Below are positions 26,927 to 34,977 of a stretch of 64,000 nucleotides of DNA, in pieces. A program made the translations under genes and the position numbers. Every line of letters starts with the position of its first letter. Position 1 is the first letter of the stretch. Under the pieces are notes generated by a model. The model had not been told where the DNA came from and ran no database searches. It saw nothing but the letters and a program-made list of their open reading frames with translations. Origin of the DNA: Chishuiella changwenlii (GTDB lineage Bacteria; Bacteroidota; Bacteroidia; Flavobacteriales; Weeksellaceae); assembly GCF_900142565.1 (NCBI RefSeq), contig NZ_FRBH01000004.1, forward strand, positions 62,001-126,000. The letters are read 5' to 3'.

Positions 26927-28477
26927 TTAATTAAACTTAAATGCTTTAACAATTTGACCTTGTATAATTTGGCCCCCAACAGCTTGACCTACAAACTGAG
27001 CAAATACAGAATATCCACTATTGTTACTAAGAGTTTTAGTAATAGTATTAGAACCTATAGTTGTTTTAAATAAATTACCAGTTTTTGTTATTTTAACAGG
27101 TAGAATACCTGAACCATATAACAGTGTACCATATTGTCCATTATTATAATATCTTACAGCTTGGCTAAAACCATGTAAATTCATATAATTCATATATACT
27201 TCACTACCAATATTAATTGAGTTCGCTGTAGAACTGTAACCTATACCTATATATGATAAGTTACTGTCATCTATTCCTGTAGAGAATGCACTAAAATTGA
27301 TATTCATTTCTATATAGAAATCATCACCCTCAACAAATAATTCACTCGATTTTAGATTAACTTTAGGAATAGCTCCCACTCCCTGAGGAATTTCAATAGT
27401 AAATCTATTCCCTGTAGCAGAATTATTTACTGATGGTGATATGTCATCTGTATAAAACCATTCCCAAGTGGTTTTAGAGAAATCAATATCCTCAATATCT
27501 TTAACTACAGTTAATTCTTGATCTACAGAATAAACTTTAGAACCACTTGTTATTCTTGGAAAATAAACTCCTTCAGGAAAGGAATTAAAATTGTAGTAAA
27601 AGCTTAATTCATTTGAACTTTCAGAAATTATTTGATTATTTGGAATTTCTATAACAACTAAACCAGTCTGTTTATTTATTATTTCGATTTTCCTATCATT
27701 TGATAATTTTAAATTAGCTCCATATAATAACACCCATTCTACGGCATCATATCTATTCTGAATTACAGGAGGTGATATTGTATGTACACTCATTTGACCT
27801 GCATCTCCAGCTCCTCCTCCTAATAGTTGACCAATTCTTAAAGCTTGTTCAGATGTTGTTCCTTGTAATGTTTTTTCAAACAGGTTTGCTATTTGTGTTG
27901 CTCTAGCAAGATTCCCTTGCTCATCTGTTACTTGAAAAGCATTAAAATTTTCATCACCACTCTTATCCTGCAACCCGCTAAATTTCTGAGAAGGATTAGA
28001 AAAAACAAGAGGCATTCCAAAATCTACTGTTGCTTCTCCAGTATGTTTTCTATCTTCATCTACTTCTAAATCTGTATTTGCAAAATTACTTCCTAAGTTA
28101 TCTGAAGATAACATACTGTAAACTGTACTATTAAAACTTTTGATAGAGTTCCCATTTTCTAATCCAAATTCTGGATAATCTTCTGTAATCTTTACAGATT
28201 CATCTGTCATTTCCAAATCCTCAATACCAAGTTTAGCTTGCCAATTATTGATATTTTCTTCATTTAAAGAACTAGCATCATTCGTTGCATATTCTACATG
28301 ATTATGGTTATTTTCTGCCTTATTATTTAAAATATTTTCTAAGTTTTCTACATTTGAAATAGGTAATTTCTCATCTTTATGCCAAAAACTATCCCATGTA
28401 GACCAAAATTGAGCTTGGGTTGGTTTTAAACCGGTTTTAAACCAGTTTTTAATAATATTCAATTCTGTTTTTGCCAT
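26927..28477 (-). CDS. Tail fibre paralogue 1
   Basis: 516 residues; first of three tandem fibre genes. The N-terminus begins MAKTELNIIKNWF instead of MSTDKNIIKNWF but is otherwise conserved to about residue 190. The middle contains LRIGQLLGGGAGDAGQM, followed by IgG-like beta-strand segments and a concanavalin-like C-terminus (KVNLKSSELFVEGDDFYIEM). It starts 4 bp after the collar-fibre stop. Confidence 0.82.
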   Translation of the reverse strand: MAKTELNIIKNWFKTGLKPTQAQFWSTWDSFWHKDEKLPISNVENLENILNNKAENNHNHVEYATNDASSLNEENINNWQAKLGIEDLEMTDESVKITEDYPEFGLENGNSIKSFNSTVYSMLSSDNLGSNFANTDLEVDEDRKHTGEATVDFGMPLVFSNPSQKFSGLQDKSGDENFNAFQVTDEQGNLARATQIANLFEKTLQGTTSEQALRIGQLLGGGAGDAGQMSVHTISPPVIQNRYDAVEWVLLYGANLKLSNDRKIEIINKQTGLVVIEIPNNQIISESSNELSFYYNFNSFPEGVYFPRITSGSKVYSVDQELTVVKDIEDIDFSKTTWEWFYTDDISPSVNNSATGNRFTIEIPQGVGAIPKVNLKSSELFVEGDDFYIEMNINFSAFSTGIDDSNLSYIGIGYSSTANSINIGSEVYMNYMNLHGFSQAVRYYNNGQYGTLLYGSGILPVKITKTGNLFKTTIGSNTITKTLSNNSGYSVFAQFVGQAVGGQIIQGQIVKAFKFN

Positions 28478-28481
28478 AAGT

Positions 28482-29312
28482 TTATCCTTTGTACATAATT
28501 TTTGCTAAAACATAAAATGGTGGTCTATTTTCGTGATAATCTAAAGCATTCAAACTCATTGATGAATTAATAGTAATACCTGTATATGACCTCTCACTGA
28601 TTGCTGTTGTATCTCTATCATTTCGGGCATTAGGATGACTACCATTGGAATGTCTATCATCTCCTAGTTTAAATGTAACTCTGTGAGTATGACCTGGATC
28701 ATAAACTGTATGATTATGCTCTCTTAACCCTGACTGTCTACTCGTTAATAAAACTTCTTTTTCACCTCCCGTTTTTCCAACTTGGTTATATTCTGCATTA
28801 CGATCATCATAACCGACTGTAAATAAACCTCTTAAATCTGGTGTTCCGTTTTGTCCATCACATAAATACCACCCTACAGGAATTTTATTAATATCTCCAT
28901 AATAATCTTGAATAAAACCAGGATGAACCAATCGTTTTTCAATTTCTTTTATGGTAATTGAACGATAAAAATCTGACCATTTATAGGTCTTAACGGCTCC
29001 AATACCGAAAGTAGCAAAACGTGTAATTAACACATCTTTCTGAACTCCATTTTCGAATTCTCGTTTTTCTATCTCCTCAACAACTCTAATATTATCTTGT
29101 TTTAAACCTCCTTTAAATGGTAACAACTCGCCCTCAATAAAAACTACTCCATCAGAAATATTATTACTATTTTCCGTACAGCCACTTACAATAGCTAAAG
29201 GAGCTATTATATGTCCTAGTTCTTGTGAAATTTGATTGGCTTTTTGTCCAAAATCTAAAATGTTAACATCTAATGGAAAACCTTCTGTTTGATTATATTC
29301 TACCTTATTCAT
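28482..29312 (-). CDS. Phage tail collar domain fibre protein
   Basis: 276 residues. The C-terminal part is a typical tail collar domain: VGWYLCDGQNGTPDLRGLF, GKTGGEKEVLLTSRQ, HNHTVYDPGHTHRV (His pairs that bind iron in such fibres) and a closing ENRPPFYVLAKIMYKG. The N-terminal ~130 residues would bind the baseplate. Overlaps the I-like gene by 8 bp. Confidence 0.88.
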   Translation of the reverse strand: MNKVEYNQTEGFPLDVNILDFGQKANQISQELGHIIAPLAIVSGCTENSNNISDGVVFIEGELLPFKGGLKQDNIRVVEEIEKREFENGVQKDVLITRFATFGIGAVKTYKWSDFYRSITIKEIEKRLVHPGFIQDYYGDINKIPVGWYLCDGQNGTPDLRGLFTVGYDDRNAEYNQVGKTGGEKEVLLTSRQSGLREHNHTVYDPGHTHRVTFKLGDDRHSNGSHPNARNDRDTTAISERSYTGITINSSMSLNALDYHENRPPFYVLAKIMYKG

Positions 29313-29775
29313 TGTGTATTATTTTGTAGCGCTTGCTTGCTAGTTTATATCGATTAACCAAAGCTTCTTGCTTATAGTTATTGTTATTTATATCAATTGT
29401 TTTAGGAAAAACAACAAAAAAATCTATACCTGTATCAGCATAATCGGATGCTGGTCGCAGAAATATTTTTCCTATTTTTCTTGGTTTATTCTCTCCTAGA
29501 GTGAATAAATACTGACGATCATAAAGTTGACCATCTGTAATTCTAATACCCCTTTCTAAATCATCAAATTCATCATTTAAAGCTTTGCGTAAATAACAAA
29601 CTTGAGAATTATGAAACAACCACTCTTCATGATTTTTTTTTTCCTGTAACCATTGATTATGCAGTTTTAATAATTCTTCAGAAAAAAGAGATAAAAAAGC
29701 TATCATTCTCTGTTTCCTAAGAAAAGTTGGTAAAAGTTGAACAATTAACTTGTTAAAATTGAGATTATACCACAT
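29305..29775 (-). CDS. Baseplate/tail protein I-like (position-based)
   Basis: About 156 residues from ATG 29775 (MWYNLNFNK), overlapping the J-like gene by 11 bp; a slightly longer frame to 29799 is less likely. Content: TFLRKQRMIAFLSLFSEELLKLHNQWL (helical), then YDRQYLFTLGENKPRKIGKIFLRP. It occupies the position of P2/Mu protein I, between J and the fibres. Similarity is not strong enough to be sure. Confidence 0.55.
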   Translation of the reverse strand: MWYNLNFNKLIVQLLPTFLRKQRMIAFLSLFSEELLKLHNQWLQEKKNHEEWLFHNSQVCYLRKALNDEFDDLERGIRITDGQLYDRQYLFTLGENKPRKIGKIFLRPASDYADTGIDFFVVFPKTIDINNNNYKQEALVNRYKLASKRYKIIHNE

Positions 29776-30604
29776 AACTAATATTATCAAAAGATTCAAC
29801 TTTAAAATATCCAGATATGGGAATAGCTTTTACATCAATACCTATTGGTTCTGCATAAGAATTTGTACTAGCATCAATCCAAGATGTTGAAGCAGAAATT
29901 ATTGTAGGAATACTTACACCTTCTACAGTTTGTAATTTATCTACTAAATGTGCTAAAACTAACTCTCCGTTAAAAGGTAATTCTCTCATATATTCTTTTA
30001 TAGCATCTACAACAGGATAATTCGTATTAATCAAATGCATTCCTGTTTTTGATAGAACTAAAGGATCGTAATTAATTTTTAAATCAAGAAATAGTTTATC
30101 TGCATCGTAATTAATAACTGTTAATTTAACTCCGGCGTCACGAATTTCTTCCATGTATTCTCTAAAACAGAATACTTCTTCTTCATTTAACTTACTTAAT
30201 TCTTTATTTTTTTCACCTGCTACTTTAATAATCAGTCTGCCATTATCATCATTTTCACTTACGGCAGCGTATTTTATTATTTTAGAAGCATCAATTTGTT
30301 CTGTTGTTTTATCGGTATTATTAAAATTATCGCTATCTGCTAGCAAATCAAATCCAAACTGAAATGCTAATGCCTTAGATCTATACCAACGAGCTGTATG
30401 TACTTTTTGTTCCGTTAACTTAGTTGAAACATCCTTTAAATGCTTATCCAGAATAAGCTCGAATGTATAAATGGCAAAAGACATAATATAAACCCATAAT
30501 TGCCAAATAGAGGTCTTTTTTGTAGATGTTAAATCTTGTAACTCTACTTTTTTATTTTTTTCTTCAAAAATTGAAGTTTGTATATTTTCTATTGATCTTG
30601 CCAT
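29765..30604 (-). CDS. Baseplate wedge J-like protein
   Basis: 279 residues. It begins with a helical segment (IWQLWVYIMSFAIYTFELIL), then RWYRSKALAFQFG, and ends in the J-like pattern of a shared ferredoxin-like domain with an exposed loop (VVDAIKEYMRELPFNGELVLAHLVDKLQTVEGVSIP). It is placed between the LysM-like and I-like genes as in other contractile tails. Family assignment is by pattern and synteny. Confidence 0.65.
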   Translation of the reverse strand: MARSIENIQTSIFEEKNKKVELQDLTSTKKTSIWQLWVYIMSFAIYTFELILDKHLKDVSTKLTEQKVHTARWYRSKALAFQFGFDLLADSDNFNNTDKTTEQIDASKIIKYAAVSENDDNGRLIIKVAGEKNKELSKLNEEEVFCFREYMEEIRDAGVKLTVINYDADKLFLDLKINYDPLVLSKTGMHLINTNYPVVDAIKEYMRELPFNGELVLAHLVDKLQTVEGVSIPTIISASTSWIDASTNSYAEPIGIDVKAIPISGYFKVESFDNISYVV

Positions 30605-30605
30605 G

Positions 30606-30905
30606 TTATCTTATTATAAATGATTCCTCTATTACCATTAATCCTATTCCGAAATCTTCTGGTACTATAATCTCTAATCCATTCATTCCTGTTGCTGGTT
30701 TCAATTGTTCGTTCTGAAAATATTCAGCAACTAAACTATCTCGTAAAGCGTAATTTTTGGGAATTTCTAATTCTTGTCCAGCCTCTATATCATCTGTTAA
30801 TGCAATATTATTTTCTATTGCAAGTTCTAATGCACCTACAGCTGTCCCAAATAAGTAAATAGAGAGATCTAAAAGAGTTTGATTATCTAAAGCTTTTATC
30901 TGCAT
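30606..30905 (-). CDS. LysM-like tail protein (protein X / gp53-like)
   Basis: 99 residues. LLDLSIYLFGTAVGALELAIENNIALTDDIEAGQELEIP fits a LysM fold in which a start helix is followed by 'I...N.L.....I..GQ.L.IP'. Small LysM proteins link the tail tube or hub to the baseplate in contractile tails. It overlaps the coiled-coil gene by 23 bp. Confidence 0.7.
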   Translation of the reverse strand: MQIKALDNQTLLDLSIYLFGTAVGALELAIENNIALTDDIEAGQELEIPKNYALRDSLVAEYFQNEQLKPATGMNGLEIIVPEDFGIGLMVIEESFIIR

Positions 30906-31251
30906 TTTTCTCGAGTTCTAAGTTTCTTCTTTTTAATTCTGCATTCTCTATTCGAAGCATCTTTACTTTTTGTTTCAACATGTTGATTTCATTTTTAAGT
31001 ACACGTTCTTTATTTGTGTATAGTTTTTCAACATTTTGAAATTTCTCTTCGTATCGTGTCCCTAAATCATCCAACATTTTTTGATAATAATCAGAAAGTT
31101 TAATTTCATTATCAATCATTTTAGATTTCGTATTTTCTTCTTCTCCTTCGGCTTCTGCATTTAATTTTTTACGGGTAAAAAACCATCCAAAAAAACCTCC
31201 TAAACCACCTGCAGCCAAACTGTTGATAATGATTTCTAATATATCGTTCAT
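30883..31251 (-). CDS. Membrane-anchored coiled-coil protein, possible lysis or tail accessory
   Basis: 122 residues. There is one N-terminal hydrophobic stretch (ILEIIINSLAAGGLGGFFGWFF, residues 4-25) followed by RKK and about 90 residues of heptad-like charged helix. The topology would suit an Rz-like inner-membrane spanin component or a holin accessory, but its place inside the baseplate operon and the presence of a separate u-spanin make that uncertain. No family is recognised. Confidence 0.5.
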   Translation of the reverse strand: MNDILEIIINSLAAGGLGGFFGWFFTRKKLNAEAEGEEENTKSKMIDNEIKLSDYYQKMLDDLGTRYEEKFQNVEKLYTNKERVLKNEINMLKQKVKMLRIENAELKRRNLELEKNADKSFR

Positions 31252-31535
31252 TAAATTGTAATTTTTGTATTCTCTATACCATCGGATATATCAATTTCAA
31301 CATTTGAATAATTATCATAATCAAGTTGTATTTTTAAGTCTCTCTCAAATTGATAAGAAGTTGTATTGGTTTTGATGTAATTAATTGCTCCAAATCCCAC
31401 TTGAGGATATTCTTTAAATTCTCCTTTCTGCGCTATAAAAATATCTTCTACATGTTGTTGATCACTTTCAGCAATTACAAAATCGCCGTTTTTTATCTCT
31501 AGGTCTAAATCATCTGTTCGTTTAAAATCTTTCAT
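31251..31535 (-). CDS. Baseplate wedge gp25/W-like protein
   Basis: 94 residues, matching the size and pattern of the gp25-like lysozyme-fold wedge: DLDLEIKNGDFVIAESDQQHVEDIFIAQKGEFKEYPQVGFG and a closing beta strand IDISDGIENTKITI. It sits next to the spike/hub genes as expected. Confidence 0.78.
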   Translation of the reverse strand: MKDFKRTDDLDLEIKNGDFVIAESDQQHVEDIFIAQKGEFKEYPQVGFGAINYIKTNTTSYQFERDLKIQLDYDNYSNVEIDISDGIENTKITI

Positions 31536-31537
31536 TC

Positions 31538-31741
31538 TTATTCTATTTTTCCTACTCCTGTAAAAGGTCCTTGGCTAGATGATCCAGTGATTTGTACAGT
31601 AGCAGATGTCAAATATTTTTTAATACAGGCTACTAGCTTTTCAGCATATAGTCTTTTACTCTCATTATAGTTTTCGGATTTAATCATTTCATCTTGTAAA
31701 CTGATTACTTCCTGTATAAATAGTTCGTCGTTTAAAGGCAT
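31538..31741 (-). CDS. Small conserved tail-operon protein, unknown
   Basis: 67 residues: a helical N-terminus (DELFIQEVISLQDEMIKSENYNESKRLYAEKLVACIKKYL) and a beta-like tail (ATVQITGSSSQGPFTGVGKIE). It is packed 2 bp from the gp25-like gene and overlaps the spike gene stop by 1 bp, so it belongs to the tail operon. No function assigned. Confidence 0.55.
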   Translation of the reverse strand: MPLNDELFIQEVISLQDEMIKSENYNESKRLYAEKLVACIKKYLTSATVQITGSSSQGPFTGVGKIE

Positions 31742-32226
31742 TAGAATAATAATTTATTGATTTGTTGATTTAAAGATTTAAACTTCTCTGTATTAGCTTC
31801 GATAAATTTTCCAGGTCCAGAGGGAGTTTGAATAATAGCAGTTTCTAGAGTTGTAAACAGATCATTAAAAATTTGTTTAAGGTTAGTCTCTTTATTTACT
31901 ACTCTAAATTTGTCATCTTTCATTTCAAATACTTGATCTTTCATTTTAATAATTACTCGATCTATTTCTGAATATTTTAAGACAAACAAATCGTCACTAT
32001 CATTCAAACGTCCATAGATTATTTTTGAACCTACTTTTGGATAAACAGTTATATTTGATTCTAGATCAGTATCAATGGAATTTAATCGAATATCATCAAT
32101 CCCATCAGATGTTGTACAAGTTGTTTCACTAACTTCTGTAACTGTTTCCAACATTAATGGAAATCTTCTAATACCTTTTTTATTCGCTCTTTTTACCGCT
32201 GCTTCAAATAATTCTTTTATTTCCAT
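31741..32226 (-). CDS. Baseplate spike-region protein (V-like)
   Basis: 161 residues. The central part could be an OB-fold (TVTEVSETTCTTSDGIDDIRL; VYPKVGSKIIYGRLNDSDDLFVLKYSEIDRVIIKM) followed by an alpha-helical C-terminus instead of the usual beta-helix tip. It follows the hub gene by 2 bp in the place where protein V (spike) is normally found. Function inferred from order and fold impression. Confidence 0.55.
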   Translation of the reverse strand: MEIKELFEAAVKRANKKGIRRFPLMLETVTEVSETTCTTSDGIDDIRLNSIDTDLESNITVYPKVGSKIIYGRLNDSDDLFVLKYSEIDRVIIKMKDQVFEMKDDKFRVVNKETNLKQIFNDLFTTLETAIIQTPSGPGKFIEANTEKFKSLNQQINKLLF

Positions 32227-32228
32227 TT

Positions 32229-33239
32229 TTATAGTTTATAACTAATTTTTAAACTCCTTTTAATTCCGTTTGAACCACTTACATTAATTGATACACTTTC
32301 TACAAAATATCGCCCATTCTGATGTCCATCTTCGTAATATGGTCGAAATAAATCTACTGCGTCTCCTTCTTTTACCAGCGGATAACACCAAGTATCTATA
32401 GAACCTTCAAAACCATCAGAAGTTTTAGATTTATACATATTTTCTGTAAAACTTTCAAGCTCGGATTTACTTAGCCCAGGTCTTTTAATTGTTTGTTCTG
32501 TCTCTCCTTTTTCTCCTACAGTTTTTTTAATAATGGAACCATCTTTTTGTTGAGATTCAATTGTTAAAAGTAATTTCTTACTTTCTTTTTGTTCAAACTT
32601 AATACTTGAACCTTTTCTAATGTTCTGAGAGAAATTTAGTTGATGTGCAATACGTGGTTTAAAATCAACTGTCATTCCGACATTTAACTTTCCTTCATTA
32701 TCAAACCAGGCACGCATAAAAGCTTTTTCTTTTAATTCTTGTAGAACTTCATAAGGCGTTGCGTCTTCTATTTTCCATTTTCCAATAAAATAATCAGCAT
32801 CATAAACAACTTCATATTTTGATGGAATAACAGCTTTTAGAATCTCCTTTACATTTCCTGTTTTAAAATAACCCGAATAACGCTTTTCATGCTTCAAGTT
32901 AAACATCTCATCTTCACACTCTATCACTAAAGGAATATCTGAATTTATCTTGGTTACATATCCTACAAATTCTTTAGAAAAATGACCATCGTAACCAAAT
33001 GAAATTTCAACTTTATCTTTACGTTTAATAAAATCTAGAATAGATTTCTGCTCTATGTTTACCGATTTATTAGTGTTTTCTTCGTTTACAGCATTACGAT
33101 ATTCTCTTGGTAATGTAATTTTTGCTGTATTAATTAATGTTTCAACACTTTTCTCAATTTGTATAGATTGACAACGATAAAAACTAATACGATCTCCTAT
33201 CTTTATTTTTAAATTAATATTATGGTATAAGTAATTCAT
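32229..33239 (-). CDS. Baseplate hub protein (late control D / gp27-like)
   Basis: 336 residues. Typical hub signatures: ISFYRCQSIQIEKSVETLINTAKITLP, DKVEISFGYDGHFSKEFVGYVTKI, ATPYEVLQELKEKAFMRAWFDNEGKLNVG, and a C-terminal gp27-like DTWCYPLVKEGDAVDLFRPYYEDG...YFVESVSINVSG. It caps the tail tube and carries the spike. Confidence 0.82.
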   Translation of the reverse strand: MNYLYHNINLKIKIGDRISFYRCQSIQIEKSVETLINTAKITLPREYRNAVNEENTNKSVNIEQKSILDFIKRKDKVEISFGYDGHFSKEFVGYVTKINSDIPLVIECEDEMFNLKHEKRYSGYFKTGNVKEILKAVIPSKYEVVYDADYFIGKWKIEDATPYEVLQELKEKAFMRAWFDNEGKLNVGMTVDFKPRIAHQLNFSQNIRKGSSIKFEQKESKKLLLTIESQQKDGSIIKKTVGEKGETEQTIKRPGLSKSELESFTENMYKSKTSDGFEGSIDTWCYPLVKEGDAVDLFRPYYEDGHQNGRYFVESVSINVSGSNGIKRSLKISYKL

Positions 33240-33254
33240 TTTTCATTTATTCTA

Positions 33255-34052
33255 TTAGGTATTCATGTTTCCATTTGAACTTGAACTGTTCATATCTGGC
33301 TTATCTAAAGTGAATGAAACAGGTTTAATACTTGTTGCATTTATACTAAATTGAATGGTGTCTTGAAACCCTACAAGAGGTGAAAAATCAATCGATTTGA
33401 AATAAATACTTGCTATATCTTTATCTAAAAATTGAGCTCCAGTTACTTTTATAATCGTATTATTCTTCCATAACTTATTTAAACTATTTATTTTATCTTC
33501 TGGATAATTATGCTCTTCCATATCGATTAATAAGCCTTTTATACTTATACTCCATGGTTTTGTTCCCCAGCGCTCAACAATTATTGGATTATCATCGTTT
33601 ACTTCTGTTTCTACTAAAGATTTTTCTTGAGAAAAATCCATTATTAAAGGAGGTGAATAAATATGTTTTATATTTTTTTTTATATTTTTTTCCTTGTCTT
33701 CAAACTCTTTTATTCCATCTTTATTCCCTACATAAAGCATAGGAGAAAATACAAACTTAAACTCATCAAACACCTCTTTTATAGAACTTTTAGAATCATA
33801 ACTTGTATCTATTTTAGCATTATTGACAAACTCAAATATACTTGTCTCGAAGTCATTATTTTTATTCGTATAAGTTTGAATCTTATCCTTATAAAGATTC
33901 TCTTTTAAATCCTTTTTATCATGAATTTTCTTAACTAATTTATTTACTAATCCAACGCCAAAAGCACTTGCATATCTAGCAGCTAAGTCTATTGTCACAT
34001 TTTCAGGAAATTTAAAGGAGTCATTAAATACTTTAGTGTATTGATTATCCAT
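33255..34052 (-). CDS. Tail/baseplate structural protein (DUF6046-like)
   Basis: 265 residues. The C-terminal part (PIIVERWGTKPWSISIKGLLIDMEEHNYPEDKINSLNKLW, then FLDKDIASIYFKSIDFSPLVGF) matches my memory of the DUF6046 family of Bacteroidota contractile-tail clusters. It lies where the tape measure is normally located, just after the chaperone frameshift region, and its ATG overlaps the end of that frame. The role may be as a tube-baseplate adaptor. Confidence 0.6.
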   Translation of the reverse strand: MDNQYTKVFNDSFKFPENVTIDLAARYASAFGVGLVNKLVKKIHDKKDLKENLYKDKIQTYTNKNNDFETSIFEFVNNAKIDTSYDSKSSIKEVFDEFKFVFSPMLYVGNKDGIKEFEDKEKNIKKNIKHIYSPPLIMDFSQEKSLVETEVNDDNPIIVERWGTKPWSISIKGLLIDMEEHNYPEDKINSLNKLWKNNTIIKVTGAQFLDKDIASIYFKSIDFSPLVGFQDTIQFSINATSIKPVSFTLDKPDMNSSSSNGNMNT

Positions 34053-34244
34053 TTTCGTTCTTTTTTGGTGTTATAATTCCTTTATCCATTAACCATTTTA
34101 CTTGAGCCCACTTCATTGCCCATGTATCATCATCCAATTGCTCTGGGCATGGGACGTGTAGAAAATGACTTATGAACGCGTTTATTTTAAAAACTTGATC
34201 ATAATTGTCATCATCTACTAATCCTGTGCAATCGGTTAATACTT
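34045..34244 (-). CDS. Frameshift extension of tail assembly chaperone (-1 frame)
   Basis: The stretch between the chaperone gene and the next gene is coding in the -1 frame: VLTDCTGLVDDDNYDQVFKI, HFLHVPCPEQLDDD and WAMKWAQVKWLMDKGIITP, ending in TAA at 34047-34045. It has no good start codon (the in-frame codons up to the overlap contain no ATG before residue ~40). The zero-frame gene crosses GGAAAAG at 34248-34242 just before its stop at 34238-34236, a suitable place for a -1 slip. The fused product would be about 168 residues, as in lambda G/GT and P2 E/E'. Confidence 0.72.
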
Positions 34245-34553
34245 TTCCACTTTTGCTACTGCAATTGGAATAATCTCTGCAATTCCAGAAACTGCAGATA
34301 AGAATAATGTATCGTTTGCTTTTACTAAATCTTTATCTGTTAATAAACATCCATTAACAAGAATCTCCTGTGCTTTATTAGGGTTTACATTGGCGTACTT
34401 TAAATATTCTCCAATTGTTGTTCTATCAGGAACACGTGCAATAACCTCTAATTCCTGTTCTTGTTCATCTTTTAAAATTAGACGACGTAAATTCTTTTCT
34501 CCTCCAGCTTTTTCTACGATTTCTGCTGTTACTGTTTTTTTATTTTTAGCCAT
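34236..34553 (-). CDS. Tail assembly chaperone, short form
   Basis: 105 residues, mainly alpha-helical, with two domains suggested by LRRLILKDEQEQELEVIARVPDRTTIGEYLKYANVNPNKAQEIL and LTDKDLVKANDTLFLSAVSGIAEIIPIAVAKVEKY. It follows the tube gene by 7 bp, the canonical slot for the chaperone that feeds the tape measure into the tail. The end of the gene carries a probable -1 frameshift site. Confidence 0.75.
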   Translation of the reverse strand: MAKNKKTVTAEIVEKAGGEKNLRRLILKDEQEQELEVIARVPDRTTIGEYLKYANVNPNKAQEILVNGCLLTDKDLVKANDTLFLSAVSGIAEIIPIAVAKVEKY

Positions 34554-34560
34554 TTTAGTC

Positions 34561-34977
34561 TTATTTAGTGTTTAATTTTACTGATAGAGCAAATAATGGA
34601 TATTCCATCTTTAACCCCATTTCTCCTGTTACTTCTCTTCCTTCTTTTTGAAATTTCACCAAAAGTGTATCAATCACTTGAACATTATTTTCGTTTGTAA
34701 AAGTAACTTGTACGTTAAATGGTTTAATATCTAAAATACTTCCACTTGCAGCTAATTCTAAAGGAGTAACATCGTGCATCATAATTCCCATTGTTGCACT
34801 AGGCGTTCTTTTTCCTGTACTCCAACTTGTTGCTTCGCTAGAACCAAGCGTCCAGTTTAACTGATTTTCTTGCTCATTACCATAAGTTAAAGAAGTAACT
34901 TCTATAGGTGCTCCGTTGATTGTACACTTTACATCTACACTGTCGTATGTTTTACCGTTACGTGTTATTTTTGCCAT
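34561..34977 (-). CDS. Tail tube protein
   Basis: 138 residues, beta-rich, of gp19/FII size: MAKITRNGKTYDSVDVKCTI, EVTSLTYGNEQENQLNW, RTPSATMGIMMHDVTPLELAASG, and EKGLKMEYPLFALSVK-like end. It overlaps the sheath stop by 1 bp; the sheath-tube pair is the defining core of a contractile tail. Confidence 0.8.
   Translation of the reverse strand: MAKITRNGKTYDSVDVKCTINGAPIEVTSLTYGNEQENQLNWTLGSSEATSWSTGKRTPSATMGIMMHDVTPLELAASGSILDIKPFNVQVTFTNENNVQVIDTLLVKFQKEGREVTGEMGLKMEYPLFALSVKLNTK

Noticed and set aside
23653-28477. Diversity-generating retroelement acting on the fibre genes
   Set aside because: No reverse transcriptase or template repeat was seen; the fibre tips differ by large-scale divergence, not clustered adenine changes.
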